This document shows positions 63,196 through 64,000 of a stretch of 64,000 nt of DNA, in pieces. A program made the position numbers and the translations under genes. How positions within the stretch are numbered: position 1 is the stretch's first letter; every line of letters begins with the position of its first letter. This DNA comes from an uncultured Clostridium sp. (GTDB taxonomy: Bacteria > Bacillota > Clostridia > Clostridiales > Clostridiaceae): the NCBI RefSeq assembly GCF_900769625.1, contig NZ_CAAGHK010000081.1, forward strand, positions 19,503 through 83,502. The letters are read 5' to 3'. The notes beneath the pieces were generated by a model. It ran no database searches. It saw only the letters and a program-made list of their open reading frames with translations, and was not told where the DNA came from.

Positions 63196-63341
63196 TATAT
63201 ACGTATGCACATGCAATGTACAAAGTTGTACATAATAAATGTAATACAATAAAAAATACTTATTTCAGTAAAAATAATAAAAATACTCTTACAATAAATG
63301 AAATAATGTATAATTTATTATAATGTTTGGAGGTGATTATA

Positions 63342-63878
63342 GTGAATAAAATGAATGTAAATGGAATAAAATATAACATTATCAAACCATTAGGAAAAGG
63401 GAAAGGCGGATATTCATATTTAAGTGAATATTGTGGACAGTATTATGTGCTTAAGCAGATACATCATGAGCCATGCACTTATTATAAATTTGGAAATAAG
63501 ATTGAAAGTGAAATTAATGACTATAATAAGCTGAAAAAGATAGGTATAAGAATACCGATGATGATAGATGTTGATGTAAAGGAAGAAAGAATAATAAAGG
63601 AATACATTGAGGGTGAGACGATTTATGATCTGTTACTAAAGGATAAGATGAAATGTGATTATATAGAGCAGGTAAAAGCAATGTGTGAAGTTTTATATCC
63701 TTCAAATACTAATATAGATTATTTTCCTACAAATTTTATCGTCAGAGATGAATTACTATATTATATTGATTATGAATGTAATGACTATATGGATAAATGG
63801 AATTTTGAAAATTGGGGAATAAATTACTGGTCTAAGACAGAAATATTTTTGGAATATGTAAAGAATAATTCATATTAG
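63342..63878 (+). CDS. Small protein-kinase-like protein
   Basis: The 178-residue cytosolic protein looks like a reduced protein kinase. A glycine loop (PLGKGKGGYSYLS, near residues 14-26), a VAIK-like lysine (YYVLKQI), a Glu helix and a hinge (IIKEYIEGETIYDLL) are visible. A short catalytic region with Asn in DYFPTNFIV and Asp in YYIDYE follows. The canonical HRD is replaced by NID. At about two thirds of normal kinase length it lacks a full C-lobe. GTG 63342 follows GGAGGTG by six bases. It may phosphorylate a small molecule or be a pseudokinase. Confidence 0.65.
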   Translation: MNKMNVNGIKYNIIKPLGKGKGGYSYLSEYCGQYYVLKQIHHEPCTYYKFGNKIESEINDYNKLKKIGIRIPMMIDVDVKEERIIKEYIEGETIYDLLLKDKMKCDYIEQVKAMCEVLYPSNTNIDYFPTNFIVRDELLYYIDYECNDYMDKWNFENWGINYWSKTEIFLEYVKNNSY

Positions 63879-64000
63879 ATTAATAAGTTCAGAATTAATT
63901 TGTTGTGCTGATAATTATAATAAAGACGCTATTTGAGTGAAAATAATTGTAATTGACTGATATTGAAGAAAATTGAATAATAATTCTTGACACTTTCTAA
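63879..64000. other. AT-rich window end
   Basis: Nothing could be supported in these last 122 bases. Confidence 0.5.

Noticed and set aside
1..64000. tRNA, rRNA and c-di-GMP riboswitches
   Set aside because: No cloverleaf with a GGTTCRAATC-like arm, no rRNA sequence and no GEMM core were seen, although c-di-GMP enzymes are present. A covariance-model scan would settle this.

Overview
The window is AT-rich DNA from a low-GC Gram-positive anaerobe, most likely a Clostridium sensu stricto species. The signs are strong AGGAGG ribosome-binding sites, AGA/ATA/TTA codon preference, choline-binding-type cell-wall repeats, a T-box leader, several c-di-GMP and PAS signalling proteins, and Fur-type iron operons. 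The species cannot be fixed from the sequence. No rRNA, tRNA or CRISPR array was seen. LAYOUT. 1-960: tail of a flavodoxin-like gene and debris, including a decayed group II intron reverse transcriptase. 982-10297: signalling and metabolism: a membrane diguanylate cyclase, a MATE exporter, a PAS-GAF-PAS histidine kinase, a threonine-aldolase-type enzyme, and a PAS-PAS-GGDEF-HD-GYP gene split by a frameshift inside an (AT)6 tract. 10695-20062: a DUF5662-like protein, a large beta-propeller-like protein with a Cys/His tail, glyoxalase, PepV, a secreted cell-wall-binding protein preceded by four 39-bp tandem repeats, and a T-box-controlled methionyl-tRNA-synthetase-family gene whose KMSKS loop is replaced by KASSS. 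20116-30555 is an accessory island. It holds gene fragments, an SAM methyltransferase, a phospholipase-D/helicase fusion, a small membrane protein, a secreted repeat protein with a decayed second copy, and a tightly coupled operon of a GHKL ATPase plus two unrecognised genes and a truncated fourth. This operon is the best candidate for an undescribed, possibly defence-related, system. 30555-45585: SWIM and SEC-C zinc-motif proteins, a duplicated HNH-like protein, an acyltransferase, a P-loop kinase, a YjeM-like permease, a YtrA-type GntR/ABC operon with its own operator, a very Cys-rich mini-protein, a NADAR protein and an MscS channel. 45690-50910: a dispersed repeat, feoA-feoB with a Fur box and a 50-residue FeoB-associated protein, a second APC permease and a HAD phosphatase. 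51284-58397: PepT, a SufC-like ATPase remnant, a Nudix-like protein, a Suv3-like helicase, a PRPP-synthetase-family enzyme, an NlpC/P60 hydrolase and a small conserved protein. 58577-62623: a siderophore ABC importer (two permeases, ATPase, lipoprotein) behind a promoter with a Fur-like site. 62986-63878: a zinc-ribbon protein and a small kinase-like protein. HOW IT WORKS TOGETHER. Ferrous (Feo) and ferric-siderophore uptake are probably both repressed by Fur when iron is sufficient. Two c-di-GMP enzymes and an orphan kinase suggest a switch between motile and surface-attached life. Peptidases and permeases fit amino-acid fermentation. Most single genes are closed by clear intrinsic terminators, several of them bidirectional.
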